Source: Archilochus colubris (Eukaryota > Chordata > Aves > Apodiformes > Trochilidae). From it: 64,000 bases of DNA. A program made the translations under genes and the position numbers. Below the pieces are notes generated by a model, which was not told the DNA's origin, made no database searches, and saw only the letters and a list, made by a program, of their open reading frames with translations. Within the stretch, counting starts at the first letter, position 1. Every line of letters starts with the position of its first letter. Of this stretch, positions 44,300 through 56,464 are shown one piece after another. Location of the stretch: the NCBI GenBank assembly GCA_023079485.1, contig CM041083.1, positions 171,423,480-171,487,479 on the forward strand. The letters are read 5' to 3'.

Positions 44300-45512
44300 G
44301 GCAGTGAAAAACCCAGATTACAGCACCACAGCACTCTGTTAGGAGAGAGCGGATTTGCCTTGTGCTTTCCCGCCAACCTGAGATACGCGCAACCGGTGCG
44401 CAACCACCGCCGCTTTTCCAGCACCCGTTTGGCTGCGGGTAGACCCAAAAGCTTTGAAAAGTGGCGGAAAACAGACACACTTTGACAGAGGGTGCTCGCA
44501 CACAGGTTCACAGCAAAGCTACCGCGCGGGAAGAGGGCGCGCCGGGAGGGTGCGAAAAGGGAAGTGGAAGGCGGGAGGTCTCTGAGGGGTGGTGTGTGAG
44601 GGGCGGGCGGTGTGTGAGGGGCGGTTCTATGGGGGGAGGTGCGAAAGGGGCAGTGTGTGAGGGGCGGTCGGTCTGTGGGGGCGGTCTGTGGAGGGGGTCG
44701 GTCTGTGAGGGGCGGGCGGTCTTTGGGGGGTGGGCGGTCTTTGAGAGTTGGTCTGTGACGGGCGGTCTGTGAGGGGCGGTCTGTGGGGGGGGTCGGGCTG
44801 TGAGGGGAGGTCTGTGAGGGGCGGGCGGTCTTTGGGGGGCAGTCTTTGGGGGCAGGCGGTCTGTGAGGGGCGGGCGGTCTGTGAAGGGCGGTCTGTGAGG
44901 GGGTCGGTCTGCGAGGGGCGGGCGGTCTTTGGGAGGCGGGCGGTCTTCGAGGGTTGGTCTGTGACGGACGGTGTGAGGCGTCTGTGCGGCGTCTGTGGGG
45001 GGGGGGCGTCTCTTGGGGCGATCTGTGAGGGCGGTCTGTGAGGGGCGGTCTGTGGGGGGGGCAGTGTGTGAGGAGCGGTCTGTGGGGAGGGGGTGTGTGT
45101 GAGGGGCGGTCGGTCTTTGGGGGCGATCTGTGAGGGGCGGTCTGTGGGGAGCGGTGTGTGAGGGGCGGTGTGTGAGGGGCGGGCGGTGTGTGAGGGGTGG
45201 TCTGTGGGGGGTGTGGTGTGTGAGGGGCGGTCTGTGAGGGGGCGGTCGGTCTGTGAGGGGCGGGCGGTGTTTGGGGGTTGGTCTGTGAGAGGGTCGGTCT
45301 GTGAGGGGCGGTGTTTGAGGGGCGGTCTGTGAGGGGCGGTCGGTCTGTGCGGGGCGGTCGGTCTGTGCGGGACGCCCAGCAGAGGGCAGCAGAGGCCGCC
45401 CCAACCGCCCCCGCCGCCTCCCGGGCTGCGCTCCAGGCCGGGAACTTCAGTCCTACGGGGCTCTTCCAGCAGATGTCTCCAGCGTTTTCAAGCAGGTTCT
45501 CCCCTCTCAAAG
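44300..45512 (+). promoter_or_regulatory. CpG-rich patch, possible promoter and first exon
   Basis: GC- and CpG-rich sequence outside the minisatellite too (44340-44560 and 45375-45470). It ends in a strong plus-strand donor, AAAG|GTAAGC, at 45512/45513. An ATG at 45473 opens MSPAFSSRFSPLK up to that donor. I recognise no protein. In mammals LRCH1 lies on this side of RUBCNL in the plus direction (from memory), but the long LRCH1 first exon is not here. A lncRNA or a lineage-specific transcript is as likely as a coding gene. Confidence 0.35.
44573..45375 (+). repeat. G-rich minisatellite
   Basis: About 800 bp of imperfect tandem units built from gtctgtgaggggcgg with variants (ctttgggggg, tgtgcgg). 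The plus strand is very G-rich with dozens of GGGG runs. The minus-strand open frame of over 500 codons across it, with Pro/Thr/Arg/Asp repeats, is a by-product of the repeat. Confidence 0.95.
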
Positions 45513-45753
45513 GTAAGCCGGGTAAGGGAAGTGCACAGAAGGGCTGGTGATGTTCTCTCACGTCCTGCAAACCAGCCTATCCTCAAAATAGAGGTCTTGA
45601 ACTTACCCTCCTCCTCTGGCGGACTGAGAAGACCCTGAGATGTGTTTAATTAATTGTGGAAACCTTTTCTGATCGGTGTGGAAGAGGGATATGTTTGCCG
45701 AAGTTCAGTTTTGCCAGCCTGTACCCTACTTAGACCACCTCATTTGCTTCCAG

Positions 45754-46016
45754 TTTAGGTCATTTCATTATACACCAAGATCTGCACGAAGCCACCAATC
45801 TTCAGAAGTTTTGAATCCAAGCACTGCCATCTGCAAGATAAGAAAAGGGAGACTCAAAATCCCCGTGCTTTTAGGGGCCAGCCTTTGCAGACTTCAAAGG
45901 AGGAGGTACAGAGAGGAGATTCTGTACTGGTATGGTCTGAGACTGCCAAAAGTGAATATACAGAACCACGTAATAAGCAGAAGAATAATGAGCCATTTTG
46001 CTGATATTACTGGCAG
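45754..46016 (+). other. Weak candidate exon downstream of the CpG patch
   Basis: A pyrimidine-rich acceptor (catttgcttccag) and a donor (ggcag|gtagga) flank 263 nt that are open in one frame (…YREEILYWYGLRLP…). The frame does not join the ATG of the upstream candidate exon, so if it is real the transcript may be noncoding or start elsewhere. No family recognised. Confidence 0.2.
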
Positions 46017-48440
46017 GTAGGAAAGAAATGAAGTAATCTGTTTCTCTTGCCTCACCTGCCCTGGCACAGCTTGCTGGCATCATTGGCTGCTCTCAGTTAA
46101 AGCTGCCATTCATATCTACAGCAGGGATTTTTGCAGAGTATGTTAGTCCCTCCAAATTTAGGCACTGTATCTTACCAAAATATGTAGGAAATTTTGTTTC
46201 ATTCATGGAAATGTTAAACTGCTTCATGAAGTCAGTGTTATCAATTCTGAATTTTTGGGGGCAGAATTCAGATGGAATTAAGGAGGACATCCATAGGTAA
46301 ATAGCACACAAATAGTTTTCTGAGCTGACAATGGTGTAATAAAAAAATCTTGTCAAATAAAGAGAGTATTTCCTTGTCTTATGAAGGTTTATAAGGACAA
46401 ACTCAAGAAGCATTCAGATCTCCCAGATCTGATCCCTGCATTCAGCTTAAAAATAATGCACCTGTCCTCTGCAGGGAAATCCAGAACTCCTTATTTAGAT
46501 ACAGGTTCCCTTTTACTCTTAATGGAGAGTAACAGATAATTCTGAAGCAATATCCAGAAGGTGCAAGTGCAGAGGAATTCAGAGGAAATTAATAACTGGT
46601 AGGAAATACCGCATCTCCCTTTTGCAGTGTAAGAACTTAAGTCTTGGTACCCCTTTGAGGATTGTTTACCCCTTAAAAAAAAAGATATCCAGCTGGTGGC
46701 TGAGGATGTTGTCTGACTAGTTGAAGAGTAAACATCCATTTTAACAAGTTCCCTTCCTGCTTAGATGCAGCACCCAGGGTTATCTGCTGATGTTTATGTT
46801 AATGCTGTTGTCCCACTCAACAGGGCAAAGCAACCAAGCTCAGGTCCTTAAGCTGAAATAAAAAGCAGAGAAAGTTTAGCTTCAGATATTGGCAATCAAT
46901 AGTTTAAGGACTGTTTACATACAACGTTTCAGCCCCTTGCTTGGGCTGGATGGGACTGTGGTTAAAATTGCCCACCCTCCTTAATGTAGCTTCAAGTTCC
47001 AGTAGTAATATGGTTTAAGCATTTGCCTCTGGGCAGTGTCCCTTAACTTCCTCGGGGCAAGCCACACCTTAAGTCAAAAGAGTTAAAATCAGTATAGAAA
47101 CAATGTGCAGAGCAGGCTGTGCTGTCGATCCAGCTTATAAATTTGCCTTGGCTCAGACACAGATGGAAAGGCAGTGGCTATGATGATATTTTCAGGCAAA
47201 TGAAAATGGCCATCCTTTGTTCTTATGAGGAGGCAGCCAGAAGATTAACCAGAGCTAGCTGTGTTCAATGCAGTATTTAACAAACTCAGTTATATTTTGA
47301 CTGGTAAAAAAGGCATTTTTTTTACAGGTTCTGTAAGAAGTGAATCCGTTATTCATTCCCAGATTCATGGAAAGTAGGTAGTGTGTTTATCTCTGTGTTT
47401 GGCTCACCTTCCAGGACAAATTATTTATTCCCTGTGCTGCATTTTTAATACTTAATTCAATCTTTGCTGAATATAAGAAAAGCAGGCTATTTTCTCATGA
47501 AAGATAGTGTGTAATCCAGCACATTTTATCAGTCTTTTTCATTCTTCAGTTTCACTTAATTGCCTTGAGTTATGCTTGTTTCCACCACTGAGAAATCCAA
47601 AACCATCCTGTGCTTCCGTGGAATGGTGTATGTGTGCCTGGAGTACATTTATTCCCACGTTCATGTGCCCTTCTAGTGGCTAACTTTGGGATGGCTCAGC
47701 TGACATCTGCAGAACAGCCAAGCTGTGTGAGATACCTAAGTGGAGATACATTTGCCCTACTTTTCACAGGCGCTGCATTGTTGTAGATCTCATTAATTCC
47801 AGTGGAAGCTGAGCAGTGAGAAGTTGCTGATCATATGGGAGCTGGGCAGAGCAGGACAGGCTGGTCCACACAGCCTACTGGCTTTATGAGCTTGGTCAAG
47901 AACTCTCTGTTGTGCCAAGGTGCCCAAACCCATTTTTATGCAGAGCTATCCTGGCTGCAATTTGGTTTATCAGCTCTGCTCTACACTGTAGATCAGCTGT
48001 ACATCTTCCAGATCCAAGAACATCTACATTTGCAGACATTGTACATCTAAACCATTAACACTGACTATACCTGAACTGTTGCTGCATGCAATCAAGCACT
48101 GTTAGTCCATGAGCCAGATAAATCACCCAGGGGTGCATAATGACTGAGGACTTGTAGCATTAAGACCGCCAGCTATATTTGCACTTCTTTAGTTCAGGCT
48201 TAGTTTTATCTGCAAGCATTCGTCTCCTCCAGTGCCTTCTGCACCACTTACTGTTCAGCCAATGTACTCACATGGGCCCCAGACCATTTCCTTCCAGCTG
48301 TGACCTACATGAACTCTTCTCTTTCAGTAGCCTGTCAGGCAGCTCCTGCCTCCCCCTGCTCTTCCCGTCTGTGTCCCAACATCCGAGATCAATCCTGTTT
48401 TAGTACTTATGAGCACAGTATAAAGGAGAGCTGGGTGAGA
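46017..48440. other. Intergenic, no gene seen
   Basis: Unique AT-rich sequence; no recognisable repeat or coding segment. Confidence 0.5.
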
Positions 48441-48868
48441 GCTTCTCCTCCTTCTCCTTCTCCTTCTCCTTCTCCTTCTCCTTCTCCTTCTCCTTCTCCT
48501 TCTCCTTCTCCTTCTCCTTCTCCTTCTCCTTCTCCTTCTCCTTCTCCTTCTCCTTCTCCCTCTCCTTCTCCCTCTCCTTCTCCTTCTCCTTCTCCTTCTC
48601 CTTCTCCTTCTCCTTCTCCCTCTCCTTCTCCTTCTCCTTCTCCTTCTCCCTCTCCTTCTCCTTCTCCTTCTCCTTCTCCTTCTCCTTCTCCTTCTCCTTC
48701 TCCTTCTCCTTCTCCTTCTCCTTTCTCCTTCTCCTTCTCCTTCTCCTTCTCCTTCTCCTTCTCCTTCTCCTTCTCCTTCTCCTTCTCCTTCTCCTTCTCC
48801 TTCTCCTTCTCCTTCTCCCCCTTCTCCTTCTCCTTCTCCCCCTTCTTCTCCTCCTTCCCTTTTCCACA
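48441..48868 (+). repeat. (CTTCTC)n polypyrimidine array
   Basis: About 420 bp of the hexamer CTTCTC with CTCTCC variants and a one-base phase shift at about 48721. The plus strand is almost pure pyrimidine. It ends in cccttttccacag, a perfect 3' splice-site sequence. The long Ser-Pro, Ser-Phe, Glu-Lys and Arg frames on both strands are repeat products. Confidence 0.98.
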
Positions 48869-51800
48869 GGCTGCTTCAGATACAGCAAAAAGTCTTACTA
48901 ACACCTCTGGTCCCTAAGACTGGCATAATCAAGCATAAAGTCCTCCTCTCTTCTAGATGCACCAAAATAGAAGTCACCGGTGCCAAATTGCCATGGGTCT
49001 TCCAGTAGGGTCTCCTTCCAAAGTCCTAGGAGTCTTTTTCAAAACAGGAGTTTAATTGAGGTACTTAATTCTGCTTAATGAACTTAATTCCAGACATGTG
49101 GGAATGTTGATGAGGTAACTTCGTCCTTGCAGTCTTTACATGGGGAAAGGCGTTGCTTTGCTTCCTGTAAGATAAGGGAGCATAAATATTTAAAGATGAC
49201 ACAGTCCGTGGTGCATTATCTCACAAATTCAAATTCAATGGTATGTTGATATTTCACTGGGCATAAACTCACATTTCTACCTGTCCAAGTGGTGTACACC
49301 TCAGTATTAATGATTAGGAAGCCCCACACACATTGGAATACCCAGGATGTATTGCAGTCACCAGCTGGGAGAACAGGACTGTACTTAAAATAGTTCCTCA
49401 GCCACAATTTCCCTTCCCAACACTGTGTCTTTGCCCCCTCCATTGAGTAACACAACATCTTGGTGTGGCTGAGATTATCGAAATGATTTAAGGTATAATA
49501 ATAATAACAACAACAACAACAACAATAATAATGGCTTATTTTTAAACTAACGTCTTTGAGCTGACCCTGTTTGCGGCGCAGTCCCCAGAGCAGCTGCTCT
49601 GCACAACTGAGGAGGGTGTGAGCTGCAGTGTGCGGGTGGGAGGGAAGGGTCTGAGATGAAGAGAGGAGCCGCTTTTTAAACCAGTTTCCTGCTGGCAGAG
49701 GTGGCTTTCCAGACCAAGACCCTCGACTTCCAAGGGGTCAAATGTCTGCCCTGCACTGGCACCTCTCAACTCTTCCCCCCACAGCTTTGATAATAGTGAT
49801 TTTGAGGATAGTAGCTGGATAGTGCCGCGCTACCATGACAAGACATTGTTTTCCTTTCTGGAGGAGGAGTATTTTTAAGGGGCGGGGTGAGAGGAAAGTG
49901 ACCTGAGCTGCCGCATTCCTGTTATTCTCAGCTGTTGCAATGCCCTTGATAGGGGCTGCGGGGTTGCAGGGATGCTTCCTGCAGCTGAACTCAAGACATT
50001 GCAGAGCTGAGATTTCAGCTGGTGCACTGGTGACACTGAAGGCAGCCCAAGGGAGGAGAAAAAGGCTGTAAAACCCTCTCTGGCTCCTGTTTCATGCTTC
50101 ACAATATGATTTTAAAAAACAGACAGGCTCAGGAAGCCTGGTGTTCACATTCCTTAAATTCAGGAAAAGCAACTGCTGTAATTGCACCAAACGTTGTCCA
50201 TCAGCCTGGCCTTTTCAGAGCACTACAAGATGTTTTCACAGCACAGAGGGGAAATGACTGGACAGGGAATTACAAATAAAGAAAGGATAAGGCTATGTGG
50301 ACTAAATCCTGAATGCTGACGCTGAACACATTTTTCCTTAAATGGATCTCATCTGACTTTGCAGCCTGCAGGCACAGCTCTGAGGGTGAAATTAAGATAT
50401 TAGGCAAAGTCTAGGATGCAACAATAAACTTTTCTTTCATGTTGGTGAGAATCATGTGGTTAGGCCGCTCTGCAAAGTCACCCTCAGTAATTAAGGGACA
50501 TACTTAGGCCATACTGGAGAGTTAATGGATTAAAATGATGCATTATTGCACAGTGGTTTGACTGCACACAGCAGCTTTTATCCTAAAACACTTGAAAATC
50601 CCTGGGCTCAAGCTTATTGCTGTTGCAGTCAGTGCTGGAATTATGGCTGACTGTCCATCAGTCTTGCAGGGAGACCTCATGCTGCCCAGCATCACTGGGG
50701 AACCTTCCCTTCAGAGTTCCTCAGTCCCCTAGCCCCATCAGAGGTCTTGCCTGAATGAAGACTGGTACTTTCATGCCAGTCCTTGTCCCACAGGCAGTTT
50801 ACCTGTTTTTGTCTGCATAACCAGCCCTTGAAGTAGGGGTTAAACCACCTTTCTTTTCTCCTAGGTGAGTCCCTTAACCCTCGGACTACAGCTGTGCTTG
50901 TTCATTTATGCCCTCTGTTGCTGTCTCCTTCAAGCTTTTAGTCTTTGCTGCAAAGTAGGACAGGGCAAAGCAAGGTTTACCTATAAGGTGTGGTGGGGGA
51001 GAAAGGGGTCTGAACCCTTTGGCTCTGCTCCTCTTGGAAGGAGAGTCTTCCTCTTGGAAGACTTTTTTCTTCAAGGCCAAGGTTCCTGGAGACAAGGTGT
51101 CAAAGCACTGAACATTGATGCGCAAAGGGGCCACTGTGGATTTCACTCCAGGTTAACAGGGGCTTTGGCATCCTCATCTCTCTGCTCTGAATTAATCCCT
51201 GAAGTACACAGTCACACAGGAGTCCATTTCATCTGCTAAAGAATCAAGCTGATATCTGCTTGAAGCTGTAGTTAAAAAAAAAAACAAAAAAACAAAAACG
51301 CATCATAATTAAAAAGAAAACAACAAAGCTGAATGAGTCCGTAAGAGGAAAATCTAGTGTGCCCCTCTCTTAAGACAGGCAAAGACTTATTGTCCTATAT
51401 TTATTATGCTGTCTTTATTTAACATTCATGTATAAATTAATTTTATAAAGCTTAGGATTTGTAGTAAGTTTGGAATTCTTCAGTGTTCAAAAAAGCCCTC
51501 AGCCCCTTCTGAAAATGAGAATAAATTAAACTTAGTGGCTCATTTATCCTCATTATTATCTACCCATTTTGAATGAGACTTAATGTGGGAACTATAAACT
51601 AGATGTTTATACAGGACACCCCCTGGTCTTTCTTTTATTTTGCAATTTAGGTCCCATCCATGCTTCTGAAGCAGTACAGAAAGACTTGGAAGGCCCAGCC
51701 TAGGAGCATAGACCAAGGGCTTGCCTTTAGGTTTAGGTTACCTCTACCTTTCAACACTGGCAAGAAACAACCTGTAATTTATTCATGGTCAAGCACAGAC

Positions 51801-52114
51801 TACAGTTTCAAATGCAATTAGCTACCTGTTCTGAAAGACTTCTGTGCAGCAGTTTATTCTCATTAAACTTCAAAAGCTTTGGTAGGTCAGCAAGCCCCTC
51901 TGCAGTGATACAATCCCAGTAATACCCAGAACACATTAATAATGGAGCTTAGTAATGTAGGAATGGCATAGTTAAGGCTCATTCTGTCTTCCAGTAAAGC
52001 TTTTAATCCATTAATTTATACATTATCAATTTAATCCTTTGAAGTCTTATGAGGTACAAACACATAGAAATGTACTGTATGTCCTTGTCTACCAGTTTTA
52101 TGAGCTGTCATTTT
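48869..52114. other. Intergenic, no gene seen
   Basis: Contains an AAT/AAC triplet tract at 49494-49533. No conserved exon recognised. Confidence 0.5.
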
Positions 52115-52391
52115 GAAATAACCAGTGATAGGATGAGAGGAAATGGCCTCAAGTCGTGCCAGGGGAGGTTTAGTTTGGATATTAGGAAATTTTTTTTTCA
52201 CTGAAAGAGTTATCAAGCACTGGAACAAGCTGCCCAGGGGAGTGGTGGAGTCACCATCCCTAGAGGCGTTAAAAAAAGTGTAGATATGGCACTTCAGGAC
52301 ATGGTTTAGTTGGTATGGTGGTGTTTGGTTGACCGTTGGATTTGATTATCTGAGGGTTTTTTTCCCACCTTAATGATTCTGTGATTCTATT
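52115..52391 (+). mobile_element. CR1 LINE 3' fragment
   Basis: ataaccagtgataggatgag, tcgtgccaggggaggtttag and gctgcccaggggagtggtgg, ending aatgattctgtgattct. Confidence 0.9.
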
Positions 52392-55300
52392 TTTTAAATA
52401 TTTAATATTTTAAAAAATGTCTCCTACTTCTCTTGTAGAGGAACTAGATTCTCACAAAGGATTAGCAAGCAGCTCTAGAGATTTTTGCATTCTTTCTCTT
52501 TCACCTTGCCTTTCACAATGAATTCAAGACATATCACACATCCAGGGAACAGGGTGATTTTAAATTTTACCAGATTGCCTTGGCTTTTTGCTGCTGCTGT
52601 TGTTCTTGAAAAACACTACTTGGGCAGTGCCATTGAATTCCATGAAGCTGGTGATTTTGAGAAACAAGATACTCCAGGGAGTATGTGGCAGACTTTACCC
52701 TGGGTTTGCCTTTGCTTCAGGACAGAGACAATGTCTTGCTAGACAGCACATACAGTCTCCATCTCAACTGGCAACTCCAGGCACTGCTGTAGTATTTATT
52801 AATAACAAAATTGTTGAAAGCTCTCATTGTAGTCCTTGATTTGTGTTGGCCCAGCCACGTGAAAGGACATCCAAGTGAGAACAAAGAGCACAGACCATGG
52901 CCAGGGACAGTCAGCTAGTTAGTAGCATCTGGGGCCAAGAGCTGAGGGCCCCAGTAAACTGATCTGGCATCTGATCTGCATTGGCTCGTTTGAAAAAGCC
53001 TTAAAAACCGTGGAGAGAAGAGCTGGAGAAGTTTTAAAGAACTGGAAAAAAGTACCTGTCATAAGGCAAACAGAAGACTTCCTTTTTTAGGATCTCAAAA
53101 GTAAAATTAACAGATGAGAATATTGCACTGTATAAGTACCTTGATTGAGAGAAAATACCAGACTCTTTAGGAGCACATGTTTAACAGAGACAAATGGCTG
53201 TAATTTAGCTCATTTAAGGCAACAAGTCATAATTATGAGGAAGGGATTTTTACATGAGAGTCTCACTATTGCAGCACAATGCAAAGGAAAGAGATGGATG
53301 GGGTCTTGAAGTAAAGTCTAGAAGTCTGAATGGTTTGTCTTTTATGGTAGTTAAAACACTTTCCAGGATTGCAAACAGTAAGTTTAAAATGGATTAAAAC
53401 ATTATGTTTTGTGTTAAGTGCATAAAGCATAAAACATTATGCTTTAGTGTTAAGTGCGCTAACCCACAGATCTGAGTTACTTTACTGTGGGAGCTGTTTC
53501 TTGTTTTGCCCACAAAGACCTTCCCATGAAGAAGGATCTTTCTGACTGACGTTTCACTGAAACAGAAAGTTTTCATTAAAACACTAGATAAATTGACATT
53601 TTTTAATTTCAAATCAAAACAAACCAAAAAGTTCATTGAAATGTTCTTAAGAAGCTCTAATTAACCAATTTTGTTGCATTATTTCTATGAAATGATCCTC
53701 AGATTTTCAGTCAAGATTAACAGTAAAGCAGATTTTACCATGATTTATGTTTTATGTGTTTTTCCCACTGGCATAAACTATTATTTGTGTCTAAATGACA
53801 TCTTGATGTATAACATTTGGTCTCTGAGTTATATTCAACAGCTTGACTCTTCTAACTTGCCTAAGTTTGAAGTTCCTGCTTATTCTCTAGTGCATGAGAG
53901 TGGAATATCAGCTGAAGTTCTGCGCTTTCCTTTGTGCAGAATCCAAATCAGGAAGAAAATGCAGTATTTTTATTACCTTTCTGGAATACAAAAAAAAAAA
54001 AAAATCCTCCACTTCAGAAAGACAGTATGGAAGGAAGATTCTAAGGGGCAGAAAGGTGATGAATTTTGTTGGAAGAGGTATGGAGCAGTGCCTACAAGAG
54101 GAGTGTTGCTTTCCAGCAGCTGCAGTGGCAAGGCTACATAAAATGTACAGCTGGGAGAAGACTTAAATTGCAGTAATCCATCAACTTGTTGTGGTTTCAC
54201 AGACAGGCCCTTTCCCACAGGACCTTACTGATCAGCCCCACTCTGTAGCTTGTCTGCAGAGATGGAAAGGATTCCCACCAGCCCCTGACCTCAACAGTCA
54301 TGCAGGGGCCAAGATCCAGCAAGCACAGAGCAAGGAGTCTGTAGGAAAATGTCCAAAAGAACCATGGGGAATAAGCAACTGAACTGAGGTGTGATGCTGT
54401 GAGTAAAAACCCTGATATATGTCTGTAGTACCTACACTCAGGGCAACATTGTGTAGGAGCAGGGAGATTGTTTTCCCTTGAGCTGATCCTACTGTGATCA
54501 TTTCTATGCTTGATTTGGCCCAGCAAGTGAGGTGGCACTAAACTGTAAAAAAAGTCCTAATTTTGAGAACCAACAAGTCCCTCACTGATTTTACTAGCTG
54601 GCAAATGTTGGTCTAAACAAAGACAGCTTTAGGGCTACCCTGACTTACTGTGGTGACAAGAAGGGTTTGCATTTTAAGTGCTTGTGCAGTGCATTTTGAT
54701 CCAAGAATGTCTGGAGCGAGGCAGCTCCAGATGTGCAGTCACAGGTCTAGGGATGTGAAACAAGAGCGAGTCCAGGGAACACCATTAATTCAGAAGAAAT
54801 GGTCATGGTGGTGTCTTAAATGTCATTACTGCCAGGTGTTGATAACCTGTTTGTCTGTGGGTGCCCCCTCCTGCACATCTGTGGTGTTTTTTGGGGGAAA
54901 GGTAGTGCTGCAGCATGACCTTATCCTATGCAGGCATGTTCCAAAAGCAGGATCTCCTCCCTCTCTGCTATGATGGAGTAATCTTAGTCTGCATGGCTAA
55001 GAAAATGCCAAAATGTGTTCCTGTACACACAGTACTAAGAAGCAGAACAATAGGCTATGAATTATGAGGGGTATAAAAAAAAAAAAAGGCAAAAAAAGGA
55101 ACTTGTAAATCATACCAGTTCTGCTTAAATCACTGCAAATAATTTTAGCAAGTGGAGAAATATGACATCAATAATGTCAGAAGCAAACTGTATTTGCCCT
55201 CCCTGGCTGAGGGCAGGCAACATGCACATAATGTGTAATATGTAGCTTAACAGCTATAAAGCTTAGATATAAATCCTCTCTGGTGGGCTTTCTAGTGCAG

Positions 55301-56044
55301 AGCAGCCTTTCTGACAGGGATGTTGATAGAGTTTATCTATAACCAGGAAGATCTCCCTAGGCAACTCTTCCACAGGTCTCTTCTTCATTTTGAAAACAAT
55401 TAAAAAGAAATCAGTCCCCGTTTAGCTGGATGAAGGAAGACAGTCTGGGTTAAAACCTTTTTTCTGAGAATATTCAAAATACCTTTGCACATTAATGAAC
55501 TGAAAAGCCTCTCAGGTTTCTTTTGGATGGGAGGGGGATGATGCAGGTTGGAATAGTGAGAAGAAGATGAAGCACCAGCTCCTCCATCAACATTTTATTC
55601 TGGTTCCTGGCAATGTTCTTGAAAATGCCTTTCTTAAGCCAGAGCCTGGCAAGGTGCTGCTCGAGATGGCTGCACAGTGATATCTTATACCCATATAAAT
55701 GTACTTATGTATCCTAAACACCTGGGATGGCAGAAGTCCACAAAAGCTGTTCCCACAGTGATTCCTACTTTTTGATGGGTTTTCCTGTTTCCTTCTGGCT
55801 TAGTTTTCTGCTGCACTGGCGAGTTGAACTATCTGGACTTGGAGTGAGAGAAGTCCCCTTTTGGGCACTGGTGAGCCCAGCCAGCTGGTGGAGAGTCTCC
55901 CCTGGAAAATGATGTTCTCTGTCTTGCAAGGAAGGTGCCTCTGTTGGGAGGAGTAGAGCATTTCCCACCACCACAAGTAATGCACCCACCATGAACTGCT
56001 GCAAAAAGCTGCACTGAGGGCTGGGCAACCTGCCTGAAACTAAA

Positions 56045-56148
56045 TCCCTTCCACCATCTCAGGTTTGTGGCTTCTCTCCTGTGGTCAGGTTGGGTGTCAG
56101 CTGACATTTCCTAACTACTGCTTCTTTGGCTCTGAGCACAACTGATCT
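56045..56148 (+). repeat. Local duplicate, copy 1
   Basis: 104 bp that recurs at 57350-57453 in the same orientation with about ten mismatches by eye. Shared blocks include atctcaggtttgtggc, tctcctgtggtcaggtt and ctgagcacaactgatct. Confidence 0.88.
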
Positions 56149-56433
56149 ATCTCAGATCAGTACCTACGTTTTACATAGCAGCTCAACATGTAACCAAAGA
56201 CCAGGGTATCTTAACTAAGCAAGGGCATCTCAGAAGTCCTCTGCACATTTTCCTACTGTATTTTACAATCCTAGCAGCTTCTGGAGCTCTGCTCACTGCA
56301 GTGCACAAAATCTGGTATTTCTTTTTTTTATAGTAGTGTACTCACTATCTATTCAAACAGTCTTTTTGAGGCTTCTCCAGCCCTTTCACTGAAATGAAAT
56401 ATAAAACTGAGTAACGTGTCTGATTGTAAGATC

Positions 56434-56464
56434 CACAAGTTTATAACTTACTTATAAACTTGTG
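56434..56464. repeat. Perfect 13-bp inverted repeat
   Basis: CACAAGTTTATAA, loop CTTAC, then TTATAAACTTGTG. All 13 pairs match. Confidence 0.97.

Noticed and set aside
44300..45512. First exon of LRCH1
   Set aside because: The long His-, Gly- and leucine-repeat-coding first exon of LRCH1 is not present in any frame.
43969..45570. 533-codon minus-strand open frame rich in Pro, Thr, Arg and Asp
   Set aside because: It is the reverse strand of the G-rich minisatellite joined to CR1 sequence at one end. No domain, and the repeat explains the composition.
48300..48917. Long Ser-Pro/Ser-Phe frame on plus, and Glu-Lys and Arg frames on minus
   Set aside because: All come from the CTTCTC hexamer array.
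53671..54141. 156-codon plus-strand frame
   Set aside because: No recognisable domain, a homopolymer A run inside, and no splice or promoter context.
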